Shown here piece after piece: positions 19,432-28,533 of a DNA stretch of 64,000 nt. Position 1 is the first letter of the stretch; each line of letters begins with the position of its first letter. The notes under the pieces are model-generated. The model had not been told where the DNA came from. It made no database searches and worked only from the letters and a program-made list of their open reading frames with translations. A program made the position numbers and the translations under genes. Origin of the DNA: Alphaproteobacteria bacterium MarineAlpha11_Bin1 (GTDB lineage: Bacteria > Pseudomonadota > Alphaproteobacteria > MPNO01 > UBA830); contig PTJZ01000012.1 in assembly GCA_002937455.1 (NCBI GenBank), forward strand, positions 1 to 64,000, given 5' to 3'.

Positions 19432-19618
19432 ATCGATTACCCGACTACCAGCGCATTCCGACTCTAATGGTTCACAATTTGCAATTTTTTGATTGATAGC
19501 AATCTGCAAGTTAGCATTCGCCGTGGCCCCAACAAGTCTCCTATTACACATCCCCCTAATCCGTGTAGGTGGAGTATCCGTAATGGATAGGTATAATGTA
19601 TTAAGAGGAGATTCATAA

Positions 19619-20221
19619 ATGGATGCAATTGTCGACCGACAATCACGAACAGTGATGCCATCCCGCGCGGAGGCGGAGGCTGCGGTCAGAACTCTAATCC
19701 GCTGGGCAGGAGACAATCCCGACCGGGAGGGCTTGCTGGAAACCCCGAACCGAGTCGTACGTTCTTACGCCGAATTTTTTTCCGGCTACGATCTTGATCC
19801 CGAAGAGGTTTTGATGAAAACCTTCGAAGAGGTCGGCGGCTATGATGAAATGGTGCTGATCAGGGATATTGAGCTAGAGTCTCACTGTGAACACCACATG
19901 GTCCCTATAATTGGAAAGGCTCATGTCGCCTACATTCCAAATAAACGCGTCGTGGGAATTAGCAAGCTAGCGCGGGTCGTCGAGATCTTTGCAAAACGGC
20001 TGCAGATTCAGGAAAAGATGACCGTAGATATTGCTCAAACTATAGACAATGTGCTGAAGCCGCAGGGTGTGGCCGTTGTGATTGAGGCCAGTCACCAATG
20101 CATGACAACGCGGGGCGTACATAAGCCCGGCGCCGATACCGTTACCAGTCAGATGTTAGGGGTGTTTCGGGACGATGCATCAACCCGCCGCGAGTTCCTG
20201 TCCATGATTAGAAAAGATTGA
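19619..20221 (+). CDS. folE: GTP cyclohydrolase I
   Basis: A 200-residue GTP cyclohydrolase I that converts GTP to 7,8-dihydroneopterin triphosphate for folate, or for queuosine precursors. The zinc ligands are visible as Cys90 and His93 in [11 protein letters not shown] and Cys161 in [29 protein letters not shown] is the oligomer/active-site helix. The length matches bacterial type IA enzymes. AGAGGAG precedes the ATG. Its TGA overlaps a TTG and lies three bases before the ATG of hisI, so the pair is co-transcribed. This folE-hisI pairing is familiar from alphaproteobacteria. Confidence 0.95.
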   Translation: MDAIVDRQSRTVMPSRAEAEAAVRTLIRWAGDNPDREGLLETPNRVVRSYAEFFSGYDLDPEEVLMKTFEEVGGYDEMVLIRDIELESHCEHHMVPIIGKAHVAYIPNKRVVGISKLARVVEIFAKRLQIQEKMTVDIAQTIDNVLKPQGVAVVIEASHQCMTTRGVHKPGADTVTSQMLGVFRDDASTRREFLSMIRKD

Positions 20222-20223
20222 CA

Positions 20224-20664
20224 ATGTCAGACCGGACATCGGTCCCTAATTTATCTATTGACCTAACCACGGAAGAAATGGAGGAAGGGAATGTTTTTGC
20301 ACCAAGATTCGATGTTAACGGTCTGATCCCGACGATCACCACTCATGCTGAAACTAGCGAAGTATTGATGTTTGCTTGGATGAATTCTGAGGCGCTGGAA
20401 AATACCCTAAAATCTGGCGAGGCTTGGTATTGGAGCCGAAGCCGTGGGGAATTATGGCACAAGGGTGCGACAAGTGGCCAAATTCAGAAGGTGACTGAGG
20501 TGCGTACTGACTGTGATCAAGATGTTCTTCTTTTGAAGGTATTACCTCAACGATCCGGAGCCTGCCATGTCGGATACAATTCGTGTTTCTATCGTTCCGT
20601 TCATATTTCTGAGGATGGTACGACTAGTCTCTGTTTCGAGGAGACAGAAAAGGTGGCGGAATGA
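20224..20664 (+). CDS. hisI: Phosphoribosyl-AMP cyclohydrolase
   Basis: A stand-alone PRA-CH enzyme of about 146 residues that opens the purine ring of phosphoribosyl-AMP in histidine synthesis. The metal site is seen in TDCDQDVLL and RSGACHVGYNSCFYR, and the substrate segment in EAWYWSRSRGELWHKG with GATSGQ. The HisE pyrophosphatase domain is absent, as is usual in alphaproteobacteria. The start may be the ATG at 20224 or the TTG at 20218 that overlaps the folE stop. Its stop overlaps the ATG of the next gene (ATGA). It is separated from any other histidine gene in this window. Confidence 0.93.
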   Translation: MSDRTSVPNLSIDLTTEEMEEGNVFAPRFDVNGLIPTITTHAETSEVLMFAWMNSEALENTLKSGEAWYWSRSRGELWHKGATSGQIQKVTEVRTDCDQDVLLLKVLPQRSGACHVGYNSCFYRSVHISEDGTTSLCFEETEKVAE

Positions 20665-21689
20665 GAAACGAAATCCTTCCCACGACCGTGGTTGGAAGTT
20701 ACGTGCAGCCAGAATGGCTGGTGGACCGAGAAAATCTTAAAAGCAGATTACCCCCGCGAATACGCGCTTTGGAAATGTGGCGCATAGAACCCAAGTTTCT
20801 AGAAGACGCGCAAAATGACGCTACTCGTGTAGCTATTAGGGATATGGAACTCGCTGGAATAGATATTGTCACTGACGGCGAAGTTCGACGGGAAAGTTAC
20901 TCTAACCGAGTTGCTACCGCTTTAGGAGGGATTGATATTGATAACCCGGGCACAGCAATTGATCGCACCGGCCACTCCAACCCCGTTCCACGGATTTCCG
21001 GACCAATACATCGAGAACGCCCGATCGAGGTCGAGGATGTGAAATTCTTACGTGCTTCGACGGACCGGAAAATTAAGATCACCTTGCCAGGCCCATTCAC
21101 TATGACACAACAGGCGCAGAATGATCATTACGACACCGACGAGGCTGCCGCGATGGACTACGCCGCCGCGATAAATGAAGAAATCCGCGACTTGTTTACC
21201 GCTGGCGCCGATGTAGTTCAGTTGGATGAACCGTATATGCAGGCGCGACCAGAAGTCGCCAAGAAATATGCCGTAAAATCCATAAACCGCGCACTGGATG
21301 GTATTGAAGGGGAGACGGCTGTCCATATTTGTTTCGGCTACGCACACGTCGTGCACGAAAGGCCAGAGGGATACTCCTTTCTTCCAGAGCTTAACGATTG
21401 CTCGGTCGATCAGATATCGATAGAATCTGCTCAATCAAGTTTAAATCTACAGGTTCTCAAAACCCTGCCGACCAAAAAGATTATGCTTGGAGTTCTTGAT
21501 CTCAGTACCGATGAAATCGAAACTGCAGATACAGTCGCCGAACGGATCCGTAAAGCCTTTGACCACGCTGCCCCTGAGCGCATAATAGTAGCACCCGACT
21601 GCGGCATGAAATATATGCGTCGCGACGTGGCCTTTGGGAAGCTTAAGGCTATGTGTGACGGTGCAAAGATCGTGAGGGAAGAACTTTAG
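20661..21689 (+). CDS. MetE C-terminal-domain-like methyltransferase
   Basis: A 342-residue TIM-barrel protein like the catalytic half of cobalamin-independent methionine synthase. The zinc ligands of that fold are recognisable as His222 and Cys224 in VHICFGY and Cys314 in APDCGMKYM, with DEPYMQ at 189-194. The N-terminal MetE domain that binds folylpolyglutamate is missing, so the methyl donor is probably not 5-methyl-THF alone. Related short proteins are called MetE-like or epoxyalkane-CoM-transferase-like. It overlaps the hisI stop by four bases (ATGA), giving a folE-hisI-metE-like chain. It could make methionine from another donor or use a different thiol. Confidence 0.85.
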   Translation: MRNEILPTTVVGSYVQPEWLVDRENLKSRLPPRIRALEMWRIEPKFLEDAQNDATRVAIRDMELAGIDIVTDGEVRRESYSNRVATALGGIDIDNPGTAIDRTGHSNPVPRISGPIHRERPIEVEDVKFLRASTDRKIKITLPGPFTMTQQAQNDHYDTDEAAAMDYAAAINEEIRDLFTAGADVVQLDEPYMQARPEVAKKYAVKSINRALDGIEGETAVHICFGYAHVVHERPEGYSFLPELNDCSVDQISIESAQSSLNLQVLKTLPTKKIMLGVLDLSTDEIETADTVAERIRKAFDHAAPERIIVAPDCGMKYMRRDVAFGKLKAMCDGAKIVREEL

Positions 21690-21751
21690 TCTAATCAGAC
21701 CCCGGCGAGCGGTGTTTGTTGCAGATATGGAGACCGATCATTTCTGACGGT

Positions 21752-22300
21752 ATGACACCACCTGAGCGTGAGCGTTTTCATAACCTTTTGCTGATGGCAA
21801 AGGAAAGCCCGTTTGAGGGTGAACGCAGTAATGCTCTTGAAGCTGCGGAACGTATGGCTAAGCGCCACGGATTGACGCTTGAAGAGGCAGCGCGCTCAGG
21901 TGGAGAAGTGATGCAGAAGGCATCACCCGTACGGCAACGGGAGCGATCAACTTTTGAACAAGCCGAAGCCGAATCGGCAGCTCGGGAAGAAGCATTTTCC
22001 GAAATGACCCAGTTCATGCGCGATGCTGAAACACATGCGCGGAGTGAGAAATTACGCCACGATGAAGCTCTCAAAGCAGCCTACGAACGCGGTCTCGATG
22101 CGCAAGAACGACGGAGGGAAGAACAAAAAGCGACCCGAGATCTTCATATCCGTAAAAATAGTCGGCGGCGTGATCCGCTGATCCATGCCCGGGTACTACT
22201 TCGCGAGACCCGTCTCCCTTTGACGGAAATAGCATCAATTTGCGGGCTTGATGTCTGGACGGTGACCAGTATCAAATTGAAAATGCGTGAGGAGGCATAG
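21752..22300 (+). CDS. DUF2786-like protein with C-terminal helix-turn-helix
   Basis: A charged soluble protein of about 182 residues. Residues 1-50 match the DUF2786 pattern: an LLLMAKES helix, then ALEAAERMAKRHGLTLEEA. The middle 60-130 is Glu/Arg/Ala-rich and probably a coiled coil. The last 40 residues (LPLTEIASICGLDVWTVTSI) read as a helix-turn-helix. I chose the ATG at 21752; a TTG start at 21716 is also open. It follows the metE-like gene by about 60 bases. DNA binding is inferred only from the helix pattern. Confidence 0.6.
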   Translation: MTPPERERFHNLLLMAKESPFEGERSNALEAAERMAKRHGLTLEEAARSGGEVMQKASPVRQRERSTFEQAEAESAAREEAFSEMTQFMRDAETHARSEKLRHDEALKAAYERGLDAQERRREEQKATRDLHIRKNSRRRDPLIHARVLLRETRLPLTEIASICGLDVWTVTSIKLKMREEA

Positions 22301-22431
22301 GATTCAGTTATGACTCTGGGATCCCAAATGTTTTAAGTTCCCGTAATCACAAATTCGAATCTCATCGACAAAATTAAGATTATTTGTGCAGAGCAGCGTA
22401 AAGCTGTCTAATAAACAAGAAGGAATATTGA

Positions 22432-23187
22432 ATGCTCAACGAAAAAGTTGTCATTGTCACCGGCGCTGGCCGAGGCCTTGGGCAAGCATATGCGATAGAG
22501 GCTGCGCGACATGGAGCCAAGATCGTAGCCGCTGATGTGTTAGACTGCGCCGATACCGTTCAACAAATCCAAGCTGCGGGAGGTGTAGCAATCGCGGTCG
22601 AGGCTGACGTCACAAAAATGGATACAATCTCGAATATGGCCCAAAGCGCGATTGACAGTTTTGGCGATATACACGTTCTTGTTAATAATGCGGCACTATA
22701 CGGTGCGCTTACCGGCGGTCGTTTCAACCAGCTGGACGAGGAAGAGTGGGACCGCTGCATGGTCGTAAACGTTAAAGGTGTCTGGAACTGCTGCAAGGCA
22801 GTGGTCCCCCACATGAAAAATACTGATGGAGGATCGATTATTAATGTTGCCTCACTGGCTGCTACCTACGGCCTGCCTTTCGTCCTTCATTATACCACCT
22901 CGAAAGCCGCTGTAATCGGTCTTACCCGTGGTCTCGCACGCGAACTAGGCCGCGATAATATCCGCGTAAATGCCATTGCACCGACTGCGGTCGTCACAGA
23001 AGGCACAGCGGAATTTTTTGGTGAAAAGATGGAAGGTGCTATGGATGTCATTAAAAACGACCAGAGTATGAAACGAAATCCACACCCTTCGGACATGGTT
23101 GGAACTGTCATGTGGCTGGCTTCAGATGCCAGTGAATTCGTTACCGGCCAAACTATCTCGATCGATGGCGGCACAGTAATGCTATAG
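22432..23187 (+). CDS. SDR-family NAD(P)-dependent oxidoreductase
   Basis: A classical short-chain dehydrogenase of 251 residues. The cofactor motif is TGAGRGLG (10-17), NNAA is near 85, the catalytic Ser is in NVASLAA (about 141) and YTTSK supplies Tyr154 and Lys158. Asp35 in VAADVLD suggests NAD rather than NADP. It precedes the Rieske oxygenase gene by 70 bases in the same direction, and a TauD gene follows that, so a three-gene oxidative operon is plausible. It may oxidise an alcohol or cis-diol product of the oxygenases. Confidence 0.9.
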   Translation: MLNEKVVIVTGAGRGLGQAYAIEAARHGAKIVAADVLDCADTVQQIQAAGGVAIAVEADVTKMDTISNMAQSAIDSFGDIHVLVNNAALYGALTGGRFNQLDEEEWDRCMVVNVKGVWNCCKAVVPHMKNTDGGSIINVASLAATYGLPFVLHYTTSKAAVIGLTRGLARELGRDNIRVNAIAPTAVVTEGTAEFFGEKMEGAMDVIKNDQSMKRNPHPSDMVGTVMWLASDASEFVTGQTISIDGGTVML

Positions 23188-23257
23188 TAATAACCAATTT
23201 GATTTTATTGGCTAGCGGACGATAAGATCTCGAAGAATTAAGCAGGGAGACATCGCA

Positions 23258-24304
23258 ATGTTTCTTCAAAATGCTTGGTATATCGCTGCGTGGGATACAG
23301 AGATCGGCGACACACCATTTAGTCGCACCATACTGAATGAACCGGTGGTTATGTTCCGCACCCCTGACGGCATTGTCGCACTAGAAGACCGGTGTTGTCA
23401 CCGTGCGCTGCCACTTTCTATGGGAAAAGTCATCGAGAACCGTATCCAGTGCGGATATCACGGACTTGAATTCGACGCGACAGGTGCCTGTGTAACAGTA
23501 CCTGGTCAATCGAAAATCCCACCTGGGGCAACCGTGCGATCTTATCCGGTTATTGAGCGCTGGGGAATGATATGGATATGGACGGGGGATGTTAGGAAAG
23601 CAGATTCTTCGTTACTTCCCGACTGGTGGTGGCTTGAAAGCCCAGAGTGGAAGATGATCCCAGGCCGAGGCGGCACCCCGATGCCGGTGGATGCCAATTA
23701 CCTGCTAATTTCAGATAACCTGTTCGATATTACTCATCTTTCATACGTCCATGTAACATCTATAGGTAATGATGCAATCCTAGACTTCCCCCCTAGGACA
23801 GAACGCTTTGACCGTAGCGTCAGGATGACTCGCATGGTAACCGACCGACCCCCGGCGCCCTTCTATAAGAAGGCTGGTGGATTCGAATGTAATGTTGACC
23901 GCTTCTTAGTCACCACATCCGTTATGCCCGGTTACATCGTGAATCATGCCGGGAGCTTCCGCGTCGGTCTGAAAGCCCAACCGGGTGAAGTAACTGAGGA
24001 CATAGGTGTCGAAATGAAAGTTATGAACCTACCGACACCGGAAACCGCGTCATCGACGCACTATTTCTACGCGCACTCGCGCCATTTTAAGGTAGATGAT
24101 CCCGATTGGGACGAGATCTATCGCACCCAGTTTACTAAGGTTTTCGAGGAGGATCAGGTTATTCTAAACCAGCAACAGAAGCGTATCTCTGACATGCCAA
24201 AGTCGCCAGAAATCGATATTAATGGGGATGCACCGAATATCCAGGTTCGCCGTCTAATGGATGAACTCATTGCAGCTGAACAGGCCGAGTTAGTAGGCTC
24301 ATAG
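23258..24304 (+). CDS. Rieske non-heme iron oxygenase, alpha subunit (VanA/DdmC-like)
   Basis: A 348-residue aromatic-ring-type oxygenase subunit. The Rieske 2Fe-2S ligands are CxH at Cys46/His48 and CxxH at Cys65/His68. The mononuclear iron site is in DNLFDITHLSYVHV, with His160, His165 and the bridging Asp157. The N-terminus (FLQNAWYIAAW) and length are those of the vanillate O-demethylase and dicamba-monooxygenase group, which remove methyl groups oxidatively. It needs a reductase of the VanB type, which is not in this window. GGGAGA precedes the ATG. The substrate is unknown, although an O-methyl aromatic is the family's usual substrate. Confidence 0.9.
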   Translation: MFLQNAWYIAAWDTEIGDTPFSRTILNEPVVMFRTPDGIVALEDRCCHRALPLSMGKVIENRIQCGYHGLEFDATGACVTVPGQSKIPPGATVRSYPVIERWGMIWIWTGDVRKADSSLLPDWWWLESPEWKMIPGRGGTPMPVDANYLLISDNLFDITHLSYVHVTSIGNDAILDFPPRTERFDRSVRMTRMVTDRPPAPFYKKAGGFECNVDRFLVTTSVMPGYIVNHAGSFRVGLKAQPGEVTEDIGVEMKVMNLPTPETASSTHYFYAHSRHFKVDDPDWDEIYRTQFTKVFEEDQVILNQQQKRISDMPKSPEIDINGDAPNIQVRRLMDELIAAEQAELVGS

Positions 24305-24328
24305 TGTTTTTATCCGAGCGTAGGATTT

Positions 24329-25204
24329 ATGACTAGTAGGATCAAGATCAGGCCACTTAGTGGGGTAATGGGCGCCGAGATTACCGGTATAGACCTTAAC
24401 TTACTCGACGATAGGATCTTTGGCCTGATCAACAATGCCTACTTGAAACACCAGGTGCTTTGCTTCCGAGGGCAGAAATTAGAACCCGGCGCAATGGTGG
24501 AGTTTTCAGAACGCTTCGGAAAAGTTTTACCCCACGACAATCTGAAGTTTACACTAAAGTCCCATCCCAAGATCTTGGTGCTTAGTAACGATATTGACCG
24601 CGCGGGGAACCAAATAGGCGTGATTGATGCCGGTGACGCTTGGCACTCTGATCACCAGTTCAAGGCCCATCCGGCTAATTGCACAATCCTCTACTCTCTC
24701 AAAAATCCGTCACAGGGAGGGCAAACTGACTTCGCTAACATGTACGCGGCATATGAGGCGTTGCCCAGAAAGACCAAAGAAAAAATATCCGGGCTGCGCG
24801 GGTGTCACTCGATCAGCAAACTGAAAAACAAGCGAGTAAAGATTTCCGGGGCTCGAGAAGGCGCTGTCGAGTTTTACAAACGTCAAGAAATGGAGATTCC
24901 AGATGTCGAACACCCGCTTGTCAGAACGCATCCAGTAACCGGCCGCAAGAGCCTCTATTGCTCGCCGCGCTTTACGATTGGAATAAAAGGTGATGGCGTT
25001 AGTGAGAAAGATGCCGCAAGCTTACTCGATGCGTTAATTGCTCAATCGATAAAAAAACAATTTATTTATCGCCACAGCTGGCGCGACGGTGACGTTGTCA
25101 TGTGGGACAATCGATGTACAAATCATAGAGCGACAGGCGGCTACCAATACCCAGATATTCGACACATCTATCGGACCACGGTGGAGGGAGAGGTAACTCA
25201 TTGA
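24329..25204 (+). CDS. TauD/TfdA-family alpha-ketoglutarate-dependent dioxygenase
   Basis: A 291-residue Fe(II)/2-oxoglutarate dioxygenase. The facial triad is visible as His106 and Asp108 in AWHSDHQF and a distal His near 266 in TNHRATGGY. An Arg about 12-16 residues later (Arg278 or Arg282) would bind 2-oxoglutarate. The N-terminus GAEITGIDL is typical. It follows the Rieske gene by 24 bases in the same direction. Characterised members act on taurine, alkyl sulfates, phenoxyacetates and gamma-butyrobetaine, so the substrate is open. Confidence 0.9.
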   Translation: MTSRIKIRPLSGVMGAEITGIDLNLLDDRIFGLINNAYLKHQVLCFRGQKLEPGAMVEFSERFGKVLPHDNLKFTLKSHPKILVLSNDIDRAGNQIGVIDAGDAWHSDHQFKAHPANCTILYSLKNPSQGGQTDFANMYAAYEALPRKTKEKISGLRGCHSISKLKNKRVKISGAREGAVEFYKRQEMEIPDVEHPLVRTHPVTGRKSLYCSPRFTIGIKGDGVSEKDAASLLDALIAQSIKKQFIYRHSWRDGDVVMWDNRCTNHRATGGYQYPDIRHIYRTTVEGEVTH

Positions 25205-25370
25205 TCTCGCCCGATTGGGATACACCGCTCATATAAAGAGGCAAGAAAATTTTAGACAGCGAAGCGGGCGCGGCCAGCCTGATCATCCGGCCTGTCCCGA
25301 ATATTCCACAGATCGGTACAGGGCATTCGAAAAAACGTCGTGGTCGCTAGATGCATACCAATAGGTTCCC

Positions 25371-27677
25371 CTAACTTGCAGCACGCAAAGCCGCCCAAAT
25401 GCGTTCGGGAGATGCTGGCATGTCAATTTTTTCGACGCCGGCGCTCCGTAGCGCGTGCTCGATCGCATTCATTACCGCGGGTAACGCGCCAACCGTGCCA
25501 GCCTCGCCTGCACCTTTGACACCAAGTGGGTTTTGTTTGGTAGGCACAGGGTTCGATTTCACCTCAAATAGGGTAAAATCCTGCGCGCGCGGCATAGCAT
25601 AATCCATAAAAGAGCCTGTCACATTTTGGCCATTACCGTCGAACACAGCCCGTTCCATCACCGCTTGTCCAACCCCTTGTGCTACCCCACCATGTATCTG
25701 GCCTTTCAGTAACAGCGGATTCAACACCGTACCTACATCATCGACAATGACGTAGGCCTGAATATCAACCACTCCTGTGTCGGGGTCAATTTCTACCTCG
25801 CAAGCATGGGCACCATTAGGATAATTTGCAGTTTTTGGAGAAAAGGTAGAGCGTTCATCAATACCGGCGTCTACCCCCTCAGGCTGCTTACCTGGCACGT
25901 AGGATAACTTAGCTACCTCGGCCAGTGTAATCGACCGGTCGGTCCCGGCAATGGTGAAGCTGCTATTAGCATACTCTAAATCTTCTACGCTGGCCTCGAG
26001 TTCATGGGCGGCTAGCTTTTTAGCCTTATCGATCGCAGCCAAAGCAGCTTGGTAAACTGCCGAACCGCCGCAAGTCGCGGAGCGAGATCCACCTGTGCCA
26101 CCGCCGATCCCCTGCATATCGGTATCGCCTTCACGTACTCGGATGCGATCAACCCCCACGCCGAGCTTTTCAGCGACGATTTGTTTGTAAACTGTATCGT
26201 GCCCCTGTCCTTGGCTGATGGTCCCCGCCATCACCATTATATTACCGGTTTTGTCGATACGTACGGTCGCTTCTTCCATAGACGGACCTCCGGCACGTTC
26301 AATTGTGTTGGAAATCCCCAGCCCGCGTAACTTGCCGATAGCTTGGGATTTCGCTCGACGGGCGTCAAACTCATTATAGTTGATCATAGTCAGTGCATCG
26401 GTCAGGTTCTTCTCAAACTCACCGCAGTCATAGGTAAATACTAGTCCAGTCTTGAACGGCATAGCATCCGCGGGAATCGTATTTTGACGTCGCAGTTCCG
26501 CAGGGTCACGCTTCAACTCCTGCGCCGCAGCCTCGACAAGGGTCTCGATAATGTATGCCGCTTCTGGTCGTCCAGCGCCACGATAAGGGCAGGTAGGTGT
26601 TGTATTAGTGAACACACCGGAAACCTCTACATGGATCGCAGGAGTTCTGTAAGTACCTGCTAAGGTACCTAGATTATTGATCGGCGGACCGTTGCCACCG
26701 GTCGTAACGAACGCACCCAGAGCAGCCAACGTGCGCACATGCATGCCAAGGAAATTGCCTTCCTTATCCATTGCCAGCCTCGCAACAGAGTAGTTATCAC
26801 GACCTTGATAGTCGCAGAGATGAGACTCCGAACGTTCCGCAGTCCATTTGATTGGTTTACCTAAACGTTGCGAACCCCACATCACCAATACCTGCTCAGG
26901 ATAGACGCTACCGCGAAGACCAAAGCTGCCGCCGACGTCACCAGCGATTACCCTTACGTCCTGCTCAGCCACATGAAAGACCTCCAATGCCATCTGTTCG
27001 CGAATTTTATGAGGATAGTGGCAGCCTGTATAAAGGGTGTATCGATGGTCCATCGAGTTATACTCACCGAGATATGAACGCGGTTCGATCGTATTAGTGA
27101 TAGTCCGTGTGATCGGAAACTTCCTCTCGACCACGATATCGGCTTTTTCAAAAGCGGTGCGCGTCTCCTCAGGATAGCCGCGTTGTTCATGAAAACATTC
27201 GTTGTTCGGTCGGTCATCCCAGACCGCTGGCGTGTCATCGTTCATTGCAATAGCGGTGTCGGTATTGGAAGGTAGCTCAGCGTAATCAATGATTATTGCC
27301 TCCGCTGCGTCCTTGGCTTGGTCCACCGTATCAGCAATCACAAATACCACCGCCTCCCCGACGTGACGGACGCGAGCCAGTGCCAAAGGGGGGTTCGGGG
27401 GTTGGTACTGATTCTCATTCCAGCTAGAACCACATTTTAGATCACCGTGGCCGTCGGAACGATAATCATCTGCAGTCAGGATGGCATGGACACCGGCCAT
27501 ATGGGATGCTGCCACAAGGTCAATTGAGAGGATATCGGCATGGGCATATGGCGAACGCAAAACATAACCGCGCAGTTGATGTGGCAGATTGTAGTCATCT
27601 GAATACCTCCCGCCACCGGTTAGCAGACGCGGGTCCTCGGTGCGCGGAATCGGTTGCCCGACGTCGAATTCACCCAT
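25371..27677 (-). CDS. Xanthine dehydrogenase-family molybdopterin-binding subunit
   Basis: A 768-residue large subunit of the molybdenum hydroxylase family. The N-terminal alpha/beta hammerhead begins PIPRTEDPRLLTGGGRY. DVGGSFGLRG is near 247-256, PYRGAGR is at 364-370, GQGHDT near 491 and the catalytic Glu is in GVKGAGEAG near 719-727. The RGAGR active-site loop is that of form II CoxL-like and related hydroxylases, not the CSFR loop of true CO dehydrogenase. I chose the ATG at 27677 with AGGA eight bases upstream; the open frame runs 142 codons further but those overlap a plus-strand SDR gene and look non-coding. The FAD and 2Fe-2S subunits are not in the window. Confidence 0.9.
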   Translation of the reverse strand: MGEFDVGQPIPRTEDPRLLTGGGRYSDDYNLPHQLRGYVLRSPYAHADILSIDLVAASHMAGVHAILTADDYRSDGHGDLKCGSSWNENQYQPPNPPLALARVRHVGEAVVFVIADTVDQAKDAAEAIIIDYAELPSNTDTAIAMNDDTPAVWDDRPNNECFHEQRGYPEETRTAFEKADIVVERKFPITRTITNTIEPRSYLGEYNSMDHRYTLYTGCHYPHKIREQMALEVFHVAEQDVRVIAGDVGGSFGLRGSVYPEQVLVMWGSQRLGKPIKWTAERSESHLCDYQGRDNYSVARLAMDKEGNFLGMHVRTLAALGAFVTTGGNGPPINNLGTLAGTYRTPAIHVEVSGVFTNTTPTCPYRGAGRPEAAYIIETLVEAAAQELKRDPAELRRQNTIPADAMPFKTGLVFTYDCGEFEKNLTDALTMINYNEFDARRAKSQAIGKLRGLGISNTIERAGGPSMEEATVRIDKTGNIMVMAGTISQGQGHDTVYKQIVAEKLGVGVDRIRVREGDTDMQGIGGGTGGSRSATCGGSAVYQAALAAIDKAKKLAAHELEASVEDLEYANSSFTIAGTDRSITLAEVAKLSYVPGKQPEGVDAGIDERSTFSPKTANYPNGAHACEVEIDPDTGVVDIQAYVIVDDVGTVLNPLLLKGQIHGGVAQGVGQAVMERAVFDGNGQNVTGSFMDYAMPRAQDFTLFEVKSNPVPTKQNPLGVKGAGEAGTVGALPAVMNAIEHALRSAGVEKIDMPASPERIWAALRAAS

Positions 27678-27756
27678 CCTTGATTTTCCTTCGAAATCTA
27701 AGTTTATTACCTTCTTATAGATCAATCCCCATAGGGGGAAAATAGGGAGGAACGGG

Positions 27757-28533
27757 ATGAAACTGGCAGGCAAGGTAGCCATCGTGACGGGTGCAGGCCG
27801 TAATATTGGTGAGGAAATCGCCGTTCTTTTTGCGGCGGAGGGCGCGAAGGTCGCCGTCGTCGATTTGGACGAGGGCCGCGCAAACGCAGTTGCCGACCGC
27901 ATCAACGGTGAGGGAGGCAACGCCCGCGCTGTTGTATGCGACGTTTCAGATACTGACGACATCGGTAGAATGGTCGCAACGACTGTTGAAGCGTTCGACG
28001 TGATCGATATCTTAGTAAACAACGTTGCGATTTCTGACAATAAGGACATTTTCGACATCTCGGAAGAAGAATGGCGAAGGACCATAGATATAACTCTTTC
28101 CACACCCTTCTACGTCACCAAACAGGTCGCCAAATGGATGGTCGACCATGACCGGGGAGGTAGGGTAATCAATATCGGCTCGACCTCTGGTTTCAAAGGT
28201 CGTCCAACCGCTCTAGCCTATACCGCGGCAAAGGGTGGTGTTTTCAACCTGACCCAGTCCATGGCCGTACAACTCGCCCCATACGGTATAATCGTTAATC
28301 AGGTTTCACCTAATATGACTGGCTCCCCTGTTGGACAGGAGGTTTTCGACCGTAACAGAAAAGTAAATAATCTAGTAAGACGCCCGGGCGAACCTGAGGA
28401 ACAGGCAAAAGCCGTTCTATTTCTTGCATCAGACGACGCGTCTTTTATTGCTGGCACAAACTTGTTCGTGGATGGGGGCACTATGGCTATGGCCTCATTT
28501 GCCAGCCCAGCCAAACGCAAGGATAGTAAGTGA
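27757..28533 (+). CDS. SDR-family oxidoreductase
   Basis: A 258-residue classical SDR. Visible are TGAGRNIG (11-18), Asp36 in VVDLDEG (NAD preference), NNVAIS near 88-93, Ser142 in GSTSGF, and Tyr155/Lys159 in YTAAK. GGAGG stands before the ATG. Its stop overlaps the GTG start of the hydantoinase A gene (GTGA), so it belongs to the hyu operon. It is divergent from the molybdenum hydroxylase gene. It probably handles a hydroxylated or keto intermediate of the same pathway. Confidence 0.9.
   Translation: MKLAGKVAIVTGAGRNIGEEIAVLFAAEGAKVAVVDLDEGRANAVADRINGEGGNARAVVCDVSDTDDIGRMVATTVEAFDVIDILVNNVAISDNKDIFDISEEEWRRTIDITLSTPFYVTKQVAKWMVDHDRGGRVINIGSTSGFKGRPTALAYTAAKGGVFNLTQSMAVQLAPYGIIVNQVSPNMTGSPVGQEVFDRNRKVNNLVRRPGEPEEQAKAVLFLASDDASFIAGTNLFVDGGTMAMASFASPAKRKDSK

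Noticed and set aside
25371..27677. True aerobic CO dehydrogenase large subunit
   Set aside because: The active-site loop reads RGAGR rather than CSFR, and no coxM or coxS gene is adjacent.
27678..28103. 142-codon N-terminal extension of the molybdenum hydroxylase frame
   Set aside because: It is antisense to the well-supported SDR gene at 27757, has Ser/Thr/Ala-rich shadow composition, and the ATG at 27677 has a good ribosome binding site and the family N-terminus.
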